A DNA stretch of 12,062 nucleotides from Actinomycetes bacterium. Lineage in GTDB: Bacteria; Actinomycetota; Acidimicrobiia; Acidimicrobiales; RAAP-2. The notes beneath the pieces were generated by a model, which was not told the origin of the DNA, searched no databases, and worked only from the letters and a program-made list of their open reading frames with translations. Location: the NCBI GenBank assembly GCA_021805305.1, contig JAJZFO010000081.1, forward strand, positions 1 to 12,062, given 5' to 3'. Positions 6,085 to 12,062 of this stretch are shown one piece after another; the first letter of the stretch is position 1; every line of letters begins with the position of its first letter. A program made the translations under genes and the position numbers.

Positions 6085-7034
6085 AGACCCTCCTCGTGGT
6101 GCCACTCCACCGCGTCCTCGTGACGGAAGTACCGATCGGTCACCGCGTCGGTGACGCGAAAACACGTCGCCTCGAGCATTTCGAGTAACTCGGGCAGCTG
6201 ATCGACCAATTGCCGGGGGTCGATGAACTCGAGGGTCCCGCGCGCGCGCGCCAGGGCCTGACGCGCCGCATCGCCCATGCTGATGCGCTGATTCGCCGGC
6301 TGGATCTCCACCAGACACTCGTCGGCCAGATTCAAAGAGTAGAGGACCGACCGCGGGAACAGGCGGTCCAGCATCAAGAACGCCGCGACGCCGTTGGCGT
6401 CGTTGATCACCCGCGTATTTCGCATGAAGGCCTCCATGGCCCCCGACGCGCGCAGGAACGCCATCCAGTCCGGGGCGTTGTCGTCGCTCACCACCCGACT
6501 GTGCAGGAGGCGCGCACTCATGTCGATGCGCTCGAGGTTTCTCCCCAGTACCACGAAGCGCCACCCGTCGTCGTGACTCAGGGTCGCGTCGGTGAGTCCG
6601 GCCAGGAGCGCGGTGCGTTCGCGCACGTAGGTCAGGTAGGTCGACGGACCCAGGTCGCGCGCGCGCCGTTCGTGCTTGGGCAGTTCGTTGCGCGTGGTGT
6701 TGAGCGCCACCCACATCTCCGAGGAGATGTAGTCGCGACTGCGCCGCGCGTTCTCGAAGGCCCCGTTCAGGGCGCCCGCGATGGAATTGGGGTTTTCGAC
6801 GTCGTAGGCGATGGTCTGGAGGGTCTCGGGCGTGCGCAGTCGCTCGGCGTCGACGCTGATACCCAAGATGGCGAAGAGTGAACGGCACGTAGCGCTCTCG
6901 TCGTTGAACGGGTCTTCGACCATGCGGTGCACGTAGGAGTCGACGATGCGCGCGGTGTCGTCGGCGCGTTCGATGTAGCGACCGATCCAGAACAATGACT
7001 CGGCGAGTCGTGAGAGCATGCCGCGTTCGCTCAC
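6081..7034 (-). CDS. alpha-E domain protein (DUF403)
   Basis: An all-helical 317-residue protein of the alpha-E family. It opens with the characteristic MLSRLAESLFWIGRYIERAD and has the repeated helical features typical of the family, including RRSRDYISSEMWVALN and LGRNLERIDMSARLL. No enzymatic residues are known for the family; it is always found beside circularly permuted ATP-grasp or transglutaminase-like proteins and is presumed to be a partner in a peptide synthesis or modification complex. The start is GTG 7034, overlapping the ATP-grasp stop as GTGA; ATG 7019 (residue 6) is an alternative nearer the conserved motif. Its own stop overlaps the transglutaminase start in the same way, so all three genes are translationally coupled. 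The counterpart in M. tuberculosis is Rv2410c, from memory. Confidence 0.9.
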   Translation of the reverse strand: MSERGMLSRLAESLFWIGRYIERADDTARIVDSYVHRMVEDPFNDESATCRSLFAILGISVDAERLRTPETLQTIAYDVENPNSIAGALNGAFENARRSRDYISSEMWVALNTTRNELPKHERRARDLGPSTYLTYVRERTALLAGLTDATLSHDDGWRFVVLGRNLERIDMSARLLHSRVVSDDNAPDWMAFLRASGAMEAFMRNTRVINDANGVAAFLMLDRLFPRSVLYSLNLADECLVEIQPANQRISMGDAARQALARARGTLEFIDPRQLVDQLPELLEMLEATCFRVTDAVTDRYFRHEDAVEWHHEEGL

Positions 7035-8566
7035 TGTTCGCCCTGCTCCACGACGTACTCGTCGTTTTGGCGCGGGGGCGCCGCGTAGCGCCGCGAACGC
7101 GCACTCGCGGGCGGCACCGCGCCGCGGTAGGGTATCGCCTCGTCATTGAGGACCCAAGTGTCCTTGGACCCCCCACCGCGCGAGGAGTTGACGATGAGGT
7201 CCCCGGCCCCGAGTGCCACGCGGGTGAGGCCGCCGGGGAGCACCCACACCTCCTCGCCGTCGTTCACCGCGAAAGGTCGCAGGTCGATGTGACGCGGGGC
7301 GATGGTGTCGTTCACCAGGGTGGGGTGCGTGGAGAGGGCGACCGGGCGCTGGGCGATGTAGCTGCGCGGTGACGCGCTGACCGCCCGGTGCAGGCTCTTG
7401 AGCTCGGCCTTGGTGGCCGCCGGGCCGATGACGATGCCCTTGCCCCCCGAACCGTCGACGGGTTTGACCACGTAGCGTTCGAGGTGGCCGAGCACCTCGG
7501 CGCGCGCCTCGTCGTCTTCGAGTCGGTAGGTCTCGACGTTGTCGAGGAGGGGCTTCTGGCCCAGGTAGAAGCGGATGAACGCGGGGACGTAGGTGTAGAT
7601 CAACTTGTCGTCGGCCACGCCGTTACCGATGCCGTTGGAGATCACCACGTGGCCCGCGCGCGCGGCGTTCACCACCCCCGCCACCCCGATGACGGTGTCG
7701 GGGCGGAACTGCAGCGGATCGAGCCAGTCGTCGTCGACGCGACGGTAGATCACGTGCACCGCGCGCTCGCCGTTCGTCGTGCGCATGTACACGTGATTCG
7801 AGCGACACACTAGGTCGCGGCCCTCCACCAACTCCACGCCCATCATGCGCGCCAGCAGCACGTGCTCGAAGTAGGCGGCGTTGAACACCCCGGGACTCAA
7901 CACCACGATCACGGGGTCCACCGCCTTGACGGGCGCCGCGGCCAGGAGCGCCGCGAAGAGCCGCGAGGGGTAGGAGTCCACCGGGTGCACGCGGTGATCC
8001 GAGAAGAGGGCGGAGAACGCCTGGGTCATGGCGCGACGGTTCTCGATGACGTAACTCACGCCCGAGGGGATCCGCACATTGTCCTCGAGCACGCAGAAGT
8101 TACCGTGTTCGTCGCGGACGAGGTCGATCCCGGCCACCGCAATGCGAACGCCGTTGGGCGGCGCGATACCGAAGGCCGCCCGGGTGAAGTGGGGGCTCGA
8201 CGTCACCGCGCGACGCGGCATCAACCCCTCGTCGAAGATGCGTCCGTCACCGTAGACGTCGGCGAGGAACGCCTCGAGGGCGAGGACCCGCTGGGCGATG
8301 CCGCGCGCGAGGCGATCCCACTCCAGGGCCCCGAGGATGCGCGGCACCAGGTCGAGCGGGAAGGGCCGCTCCTCACCACTGTGGGCGAAGGTGACGCCGC
8401 GGTCGATGAAGGTCCGCGCGAGTTGCTCGGCGCGCTGGTGGAGTTCTTGGGGTTGGTAGGCGTTGAGATCGGCGAGGAGCCGCTCGTAGATAGGCCGCGG
8501 TTGACCCGGGGACGAGAACATCTCGTTCCACGCGCCCGACGCATCATCTTCGAAGGCGACTCCCAT
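7031..8566 (-). CDS. circularly permuted ATP-grasp family protein (DUF404/DUF407 type)
   Basis: First gene of the three-gene cassette; 511 residues, the usual size. It has the order of motifs expected of circularly permuted ATP-grasp ligases: VLEDNVRIPSGVSYVIENR (159-177), IYRRVDDDWLDPLQF (273-287), an ISNGIGNGVADDK loop (309-321), VVKPVDGSGGKG (366-377), RHIDLRPF (425-432) and the glycine-rich NSSRGGGSKDTWVL (460-473). The last three form the nucleotide and metal site. ATP-grasp enzymes join a carboxylate to an amine through an acyl-phosphate, so a peptide-bond-forming role is inferred; the substrate is unknown. The start is ATG 8566, not GTG 8572: TAGGTT at 8573-8578 is six bases before this ATG, exactly as at two other genes here, and a start at 8572 would sit directly against the -10 box. 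It resembles Rv2411c of M. tuberculosis, from memory. Confidence 0.92.
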   Translation of the reverse strand: MGVAFEDDASGAWNEMFSSPGQPRPIYERLLADLNAYQPQELHQRAEQLARTFIDRGVTFAHSGEERPFPLDLVPRILGALEWDRLARGIAQRVLALEAFLADVYGDGRIFDEGLMPRRAVTSSPHFTRAAFGIAPPNGVRIAVAGIDLVRDEHGNFCVLEDNVRIPSGVSYVIENRRAMTQAFSALFSDHRVHPVDSYPSRLFAALLAAAPVKAVDPVIVVLSPGVFNAAYFEHVLLARMMGVELVEGRDLVCRSNHVYMRTTNGERAVHVIYRRVDDDWLDPLQFRPDTVIGVAGVVNAARAGHVVISNGIGNGVADDKLIYTYVPAFIRFYLGQKPLLDNVETYRLEDDEARAEVLGHLERYVVKPVDGSGGKGIVIGPAATKAELKSLHRAVSASPRSYIAQRPVALSTHPTLVNDTIAPRHIDLRPFAVNDGEEVWVLPGGLTRVALGAGDLIVNSSRGGGSKDTWVLNDEAIPYRGAVPPASARSRRYAAPPRQNDEYVVEQGEQ

Positions 8567-8572
8567 TCTCAC

Positions 8573-8578
8573 AACCTA
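8573..8578 (-). promoter_or_regulatory. -10 element TAGGTT of a leaderless promoter for the ATP-grasp cassette
   Basis: On the minus strand TAGGTT is followed by GTGAGA and ATG 8566. The hexamer and six-base spacing are the same as at 2345-2350. It fixes the start of the ATP-grasp gene and indicates that the whole cassette is made from a leaderless mRNA. No good -35 is seen. Confidence 0.6.
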
Positions 8579-8715
8579 CGACGCGAGTGTGTCCGCCACG
8601 TTTCTAGGCGGTAACGGCGATGTAACCGCGCGCCCTCGATGAACCAGCCGGCGCGACCGCCCGGGGCGACGCGCCCCGACGACGGACCCGCACCGAGGGC
8701 CCGCCGGTCGGGGAG

Positions 8716-8741
8716 TACCATCGAGGACCGCCCCCAAGGAG
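8716..8741 (+). promoter_or_regulatory. -10-like TACCAT and ribosome binding site of the MFS gene
   Basis: TACCAT (8716-8721) fits TANNNT and is followed by AAGGAG at 8736-8741, five bases before GTG 8747. The combination decides the start: the upstream in-frame ATG at 8639 has neither signal. Confidence 0.5.
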
Positions 8742-8746
8742 AGATC

Positions 8747-9919
8747 GTGTCCTCAGCGCCCCCGCCACTCGCCGCGTCGACCCAGGTCGAGCTCACCACC
8801 CTGGCCCTGAGTAACTTGACGAGCGCCTTCATTCTGCTCGGCGCGACGTCGGCACTTTTCGGGCCGCTGCTGGTCACTTTCTCACACCACTTCGCGGTGT
8901 CCCTGCCGCGCGCGGGCGAAGTCGTGAGCGTCTACTTCGTCGGTGGGTTGATCGGCGTGGTGCCGGGCCGTTGGGGGCTCGGCCACTCCACGGGTCGACG
9001 CGTCCTGTCGGCGTCGCTGATCACCGTTGCGGCGGGCAGCCTCTGCTCGGGTCTGGTACACGCCTGGCCGATATTCCTCGCCAGTATCTTCCTGCTCGGC
9101 GTGGGCTTCGGCGCCCTCGACATGAGCATCAACGTGCTGCTCTCGCGCACCGGCGCCTCGGGTCGAGCGCATCGACTCAGCATCGTGAACGCCGGCTACG
9201 GTCTCGGGGCGGTCATCAGCCCGCTCCTCCTGGTCGTCGTGCACCCGGGTAATTTCGCCGCCGTCCTGGTCGGCGTCGCCGTCATCGCGGTGAGCCTCAC
9301 CACGTTCAACGCGGGAGTACACGCCCCGGCCCTGGCCACCGGGGAACACGCGCGTCGCCGCGACGCCCCCGCGACGGCGCGCTGGTCCATCATCGCGTCG
9401 TTCGTCGCGGCCTACGTCGTCTACGTGGCCCTGGAGACCAGCGCGTCGGGTTGGATGTCGGCCCAACTCCAGCGCGGTGGCTACTCCCCCTCGGTCGGGA
9501 GCGTCGTGACCGCGGGGTTCTGGGTCGGCATGACCCTGGGTCGGAGTCTCGGGGGTGCGCTGCACCGCGTCCTCAGCGCCCAGCGCCTCATCCTCGGTGG
9601 TCTCGCCCTCGCGGTGGTGGCCGACCTGGCGGCCACGTCGAACCGCGTGGCCCTGGTCAGCTACCCGCTGCTCGGCCTCATCCTGGCCTCCGTCTTCCCG
9701 ATGGGCCTGGTCTGGTTCACCCGACTCCTCCCCCACGACAGCGACGGTGTGACCTTCGTCTTGTTCGCCATGATGTCGGGGGGCGTCATCGGCCCGGGGG
9801 GCGTGAGTTTCCTCGTCGCGCACTTCGGCACCCACGCCATCCCCTACGCCTTCGCCGCGCTGGCCGCGCTGGACCTGGCGCTCTTCGCCCACATCCGTCG
9901 ATTCGTCACCCCGGGGTGA
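8747..9919 (+). CDS. major facilitator superfamily transporter
   Basis: A 390-residue membrane protein with about twelve hydrophobic helices, the standard MFS size. The first helix follows TLALSNLTSAFILLGATS. Cytoplasmic-loop features include GRWGLGHSTGRR between helices 2 and 3 and FWVGMTLGRSLGG in the second half, and the ETSASGWMSAQL stretch at helix 7 recalls fucose-permease-like sugar or drug MFS proteins. The substrate cannot be assigned. The start is GTG 8747 with AAGGAG five bases upstream; a longer in-frame version from ATG 8639 would add 36 hydrophilic Arg/Pro-rich residues without a ribosome binding site. It is divergent from the ATP-grasp cassette, sharing the 8567-8746 gap. If the cassette makes a small peptide, this transporter could export it, but adjacency is the only evidence. 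It converges on the APC permease. Confidence 0.88.
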   Translation: MSSAPPPLAASTQVELTTLALSNLTSAFILLGATSALFGPLLVTFSHHFAVSLPRAGEVVSVYFVGGLIGVVPGRWGLGHSTGRRVLSASLITVAAGSLCSGLVHAWPIFLASIFLLGVGFGALDMSINVLLSRTGASGRAHRLSIVNAGYGLGAVISPLLLVVVHPGNFAAVLVGVAVIAVSLTTFNAGVHAPALATGEHARRRDAPATARWSIIASFVAAYVVYVALETSASGWMSAQLQRGGYSPSVGSVVTAGFWVGMTLGRSLGGALHRVLSAQRLILGGLALAVVADLAATSNRVALVSYPLLGLILASVFPMGLVWFTRLLPHDSDGVTFVLFAMMSGGVIGPGGVSFLVAHFGTHAIPYAFAALAALDLALFAHIRRFVTPG

Positions 9920-9955
9920 GCGAGGGGCCCGCCTCGTGCGCGACGGGCCCCGCTC
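9918..9955. terminator. bidirectional hairpin terminator between convergent transporter genes
   Basis: GGGGCCCG (9924-9931) pairs exactly with CGGGCCCC (9944-9951) around a 12-base loop, and GAGC (9918-9921) pairs with GCTC (9952-9955) across a two-base bulge. It fills the 38-base gap between the MFS stop and the APC stop. No T-run follows, which is common in high-GC actinobacteria. Confidence 0.6.
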
Positions 9956-9957
9956 CC

Positions 9958-11451
9958 CTACAGGTTCTGCTCGATCTCCAAGAGGATGGCGTGACGGTCC
10001 TCCTTGGCGGGCATCTCGAAGTACGGTGCCTTCTTCAACCAGTACCACACCATCGGCACCAGACCCAGCGCCATGGAACCCAGCCCCACGACCTTGGTCG
10101 TGGTGTTGAGTCCCGGGAGGACCTTGAAGAAGACGACGGTCATGAAGATCGCGCCCAACAGCGGCCACAGACCCATGAAGATGAAGTTCTTCACCGACTT
10201 CAAGAGCTGGCGTCGGTACAGGACGAGGACCGAGAAACCGGCCAACGCGTAGTAGATGCAGATCTGGATGCCGATCGCCGAGTAGCCATCTTGGAGGATG
10301 TTGTAGACCGACCCGATGTACTGCGAACCCACGAAGAGCGCCAGGGAGATCACCGTGACCACCATGGTCGAGACGATCGGGGTGCGCCGCGCCGGGTGCA
10401 CACGCCCCAGCGCCTCGGGCAGCGTCTTGTCACGGCCCATCGAGAACATCGTGCGCGTGACCTGGATCAGCGTGGTCTCGAGGGTCGCCACCGTGGAGAG
10501 CAGCACGCCCACCACGATGAGCTTGCCGAACCACCCCGGGGCGACCAGTTGACCCAAGTGCGCCAAGATGTCCGCGGAGTACGGCGAATTCGAACCCATG
10601 TCCTTCGCCGGGATCACCATCGTCGAACCGATGGTGAAGATCTCGAACAACAAGAACACGACGATGGTGCCGAGGATGCCCCCCAGGCCCGAGGTCGACA
10701 TCGGGACCCGCTGGTTTCCCTCCGAGGGCCCGTACTTGGTCTCCTCGTTCAGGTTGGCCGTCACGTCCCAGCCCCAGTAGTAGAAGGCCGAGAGCAGCGC
10801 CCCCGCGAAGAAGGTATTTCCCGAGGAGGTCTTGAACACGTTGGGCGAGAACCAGCTCCACGAGAAGGGCGCCCCCAGCTTGTGCGAATGGAACAGGGCG
10901 AGTCCGGCGAAGAGCAACAGCAGGGCGATCTCGATACTCGACATGATGATCTGGATCTTGACCGTCACGGTGACCCCCGCGGCCACCGCCCACACCATCG
11001 ATAAGAAGAAGGCCGCGCCGAGGACGGTGATCAGGGTCTTGTTCGACGCGAGCGAGGGCCGCACGATGTCGAGGACGTTGGAACCGGCCGGGAACGTGGC
11101 GATGACCATGAAGATCAGCGCGGAGACGATCAACGCCCATCCCGCCATGTACCCGAGGAAGGGGTGCAGGGCACGCCGCACCCACGAGTAGGTCGCCCCG
11201 GCACTCGACTCGGATTTTGAAAGATAGTTGAACGCGAAGACGATGCCGAACATGAAGAACCCGCAGTAGAGCAGCGACGCCGCGCCCCCCACGCCCACCG
11301 CCGCGAAGAGGAAGAGGGTCGTGGCCGAGATTGAATACGCGGGTGCGGAACCCGCGATGCCCATGATCGCGGAATCGAAGAGTCCGAGGACCCCCGATTT
11401 CAGTGAATGCTCGTGGGCACTCGAAGAGCTGGGAACAACGGTTTCAGACAC
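9958..11451 (-). CDS. APC-superfamily amino acid permease
   Basis: A 497-residue inner-membrane transporter with about twelve helices. The broken first helix motif GIAGSAPAYSIS (31-42) and the helix 2-3 signature SAGATYSWVRRALHPFLGYM (83-102) are typical of the amino acid-polyamine-organocation superfamily; helix 6 contains AFYYWGWDVTANLNEET. These proteins import amino acids or related amines by proton symport or exchange. The substrate is not determinable. The start is GTG 11451 with AGAGG five bases upstream. The frame extends upstream to 11541, but those 30 codons lie in an AT-rich promoter region and encode a Cys/Arg-rich stretch unlike the family. It is divergent from the unknown gene at 11646 and converges on the MFS gene. 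The asparaginase 8 kb away might use an imported amino acid, but no link is shown. Confidence 0.9.
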   Translation of the reverse strand: MSETVVPSSSSAHEHSLKSGVLGLFDSAIMGIAGSAPAYSISATTLFLFAAVGVGGAASLLYCGFFMFGIVFAFNYLSKSESSAGATYSWVRRALHPFLGYMAGWALIVSALIFMVIATFPAGSNVLDIVRPSLASNKTLITVLGAAFFLSMVWAVAAGVTVTVKIQIIMSSIEIALLLLFAGLALFHSHKLGAPFSWSWFSPNVFKTSSGNTFFAGALLSAFYYWGWDVTANLNEETKYGPSEGNQRVPMSTSGLGGILGTIVVFLLFEIFTIGSTMVIPAKDMGSNSPYSADILAHLGQLVAPGWFGKLIVVGVLLSTVATLETTLIQVTRTMFSMGRDKTLPEALGRVHPARRTPIVSTMVVTVISLALFVGSQYIGSVYNILQDGYSAIGIQICIYYALAGFSVLVLYRRQLLKSVKNFIFMGLWPLLGAIFMTVVFFKVLPGLNTTTKVVGLGSMALGLVPMVWYWLKKAPYFEMPAKEDRHAILLEIEQNL

Positions 11452-11469
11452 AACGGCCTCTTTCTGTTG

Positions 11470-11498
11470 GATATCACCTTCAATTAGGAAATTCTCAA
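11470..11498 (-). promoter_or_regulatory. candidate promoter of the APC permease gene
   Basis: On the minus strand TTGAGA (11498-11493, five of six matches to TTGACA) is separated by 17 bases from GATATC (11475-11470), with TG just before the latter. Transcription would start near 11463, leaving a short leader containing AGAGG before GTG 11451. The stretch is clearly AT-rich compared with its surroundings. The -10 match is poor. Confidence 0.4.
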
Positions 11499-11502
11499 AT
11501 TG
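11481..11502. repeat. imperfect palindrome over the permease -35 region
   Basis: CAATT and AATTG form exact ends of a 22-base element with 8 of 11 symmetric positions matching. It covers the proposed -35 of the permease gene. It is a candidate operator, possibly for a repressor of amino acid uptake, but AT-rich promoter sequence can produce such symmetry by chance. Confidence 0.25.
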
Positions 11503-11594
11503 GCAACAACATAGCCGCCGCCGCGAACCCGTGAGGGCCAAATCAATCTCGATCGCGTGAATTTGGGGCCCCGTCGCGCACCCACCCGACCGAG

Positions 11595-11600
11595 TAAAAT
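11595..11600 (+). promoter_or_regulatory. -10 element TAAAAT of the gene at 11646
   Basis: TAAAAT matches five of six consensus positions and is conspicuous in GC-rich surroundings. Transcription would begin near 11607, giving a leader of about 39 bases that carries GAAAGG at 11635-11640. No good -35 is visible. Confidence 0.5.
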
Positions 11601-11645
11601 GTCAACCATTCGGGCCGTGACCGAACGAGGCAGCGAAAGGTCGTC

Positions 11646-12062
11646 GTGTCAGCATTTGAGCGCTTCGACCTCGACGAACGGGCGGCGACGCCCCGTGAGG
11701 TGGCTCGGCGCTGGCGCGAGTTCCACCGCCAGGTCCGACGAGTCTCCTCGTCGCGCCTGGCCCGTCTCGTGGGCCCCCTCTTAGGGGACGCCACCCGGCG
11801 GCGTCGACTCTTCGACGCGTTGCGTCCGCCCGCGCGCGAGCCGCGGGTGCTGGACCCCGCGTCGGTGCGCGTCTTTCCCGTCAACTACGTCGCGGCGAGC
11901 GCGGCGAGCGTGTCGGGTGACGACGCCCGCGACGCAGTGGAGTTCATCGCCCTCTCCGGCGACGACCCCGACGAGCTGTTCGAGAAGTTTCGCGTCGCGC
12001 TGACGACCTCCAAGGAGTGGCTCCTGGTCACCCGCGACGACGAGGGCGCGCGTCGGGCGACC
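11646..12062 (+). CDS. hypothetical protein, N-terminal 139 residues (3' partial)
   Basis: Not recognised. The frame runs from GTG 11646 to the right edge without a stop; GAAAGG lies five bases before the start and a TAAAAT -10 box further up, so the start is well supported. The visible part begins with a predicted helical, very Arg-rich region (ARRWREFHRQVRRV and DATRRRRLFDALRPPARE, roughly residues 20-70), followed by a mixed region with short strands (SVRVFPVNYVAASAAS) and an acidic stretch (ALSGDDPDELFEKF), ending with a strand-like EWLLVTRDDEG. There is no signal peptide or membrane segment. The basic N-terminal half followed by an acidic, mixed half might suggest nucleic acid contact, but this is a guess. 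It is divergent from the APC permease across 194 bases. Confidence 0.7.
   Translation, partial: MSAFERFDLDERAATPREVARRWREFHRQVRRVSSSRLARLVGPLLGDATRRRRLFDALRPPAREPRVLDPASVRVFPVNYVAASAASVSGDDARDAVEFIALSGDDPDELFEKFRVALTTSKEWLLVTRDDEGARRAT

Noticed and set aside
6085..7176. Open frame extending the transglutaminase-like gene far upstream on the minus strand
   Set aside because: It lies inside the alpha-E gene, encodes low-complexity Arg/Gly/His sequence, and the real start GTG 6084 has AGGAGG and a GTGA overlap.
8639..8746. N-terminal extension of the MFS transporter from ATG 8639
   Set aside because: There is no ribosome binding site and the residues are Arg/Pro-rich; GTG 8747 has AAGGAG at correct spacing.
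8882..10168. 428-codon minus-strand frame antisense to the MFS gene
   Set aside because: The composition (Glu/Gly/Arg/His repeats) is that of an antisense shadow of a membrane protein gene.
9451..11004. Very long plus-strand open frame (517 codons) across the MFS and APC genes
   Set aside because: It is a shadow frame caused by high GC: His/Arg/Asp/Gly-rich, no recognisable fold, and it spans the terminator and two real genes.
11452..11541. N-terminal extension of the APC permease
   Set aside because: It covers the AT-rich promoter region, has a Cys/Arg-rich composition, and GTG 11451 has a good ribosome binding site.
11565..11572. GGGGCCCC palindrome near the right-hand divergent promoter region
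   Set aside because: An 8-base GC palindrome is expected by chance in this composition and is not placed symmetrically to any promoter element.

Overview
The window is GC-rich throughout, most genes start with GTG or ATG, and several look leaderless. It carries the three-gene cassette known from Mycobacterium (ATP-grasp, alpha-E, transglutaminase-like). This points to a high-GC actinobacterium, possibly an Acidimicrobiia-type lineage; the placement is inference from composition and gene content, not a marker gene. There are no rRNA or tRNA genes, CRISPR arrays, insertion sequences or integrases. It reads as ordinary, densely packed chromosome, and no gap between genes exceeds about 200 bases.

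Layout. 1-484 is the C-terminal ligand domain of a FadR/GntR-type regulator, cut by the window edge. It meets an L-asparaginase gene (minus strand) tail to tail, and the two share the palindromic stop CTAG. Divergent from the asparaginase is a LigK-type 4-carboxy-4-hydroxy-2-oxoadipate aldolase (1642-2319), followed by a small protein with one membrane segment (2357-2659). On the minus strand, 4316 to 2635 is a two-gene operon: a phospholipase/carboxylesterase-type hydrolase coupled by an ATGA overlap to a luciferase-like flavin monooxygenase. It has the best conventional promoter in the window. Next upstream on the same strand is an SDR-family protein lacking the usual catalytic Tyr and Lys (5206-4439).

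8566-5239 (minus) holds circularly permuted ATP-grasp, alpha-E and transglutaminase-like genes joined by two GTGA overlaps. This is a recognised conserved cassette, predicted to make or modify a peptide that is still unknown. Divergent from it is an MFS transporter (8747-9919), which converges on an APC-family amino acid permease (11451-9958) across a strong hairpin. Divergent from the permease, the last gene (11646 onward) is an unrecognised protein that runs off the window.

The clearest cross-cutting signal is regulatory. Three unrelated genes (starts at 2357, 5206 and 8566) have the same geometry, TAGG(T/A)T, six bases, then ATG, which is the signature of leaderless transcripts. It also corrects the start of the ATP-grasp gene. 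I found no clearly undescribed system. The best candidates for follow-up are the peptide-modification cassette, the non-canonical SDR, the hydrolase-monooxygenase pair and the unknown gene at the right edge.
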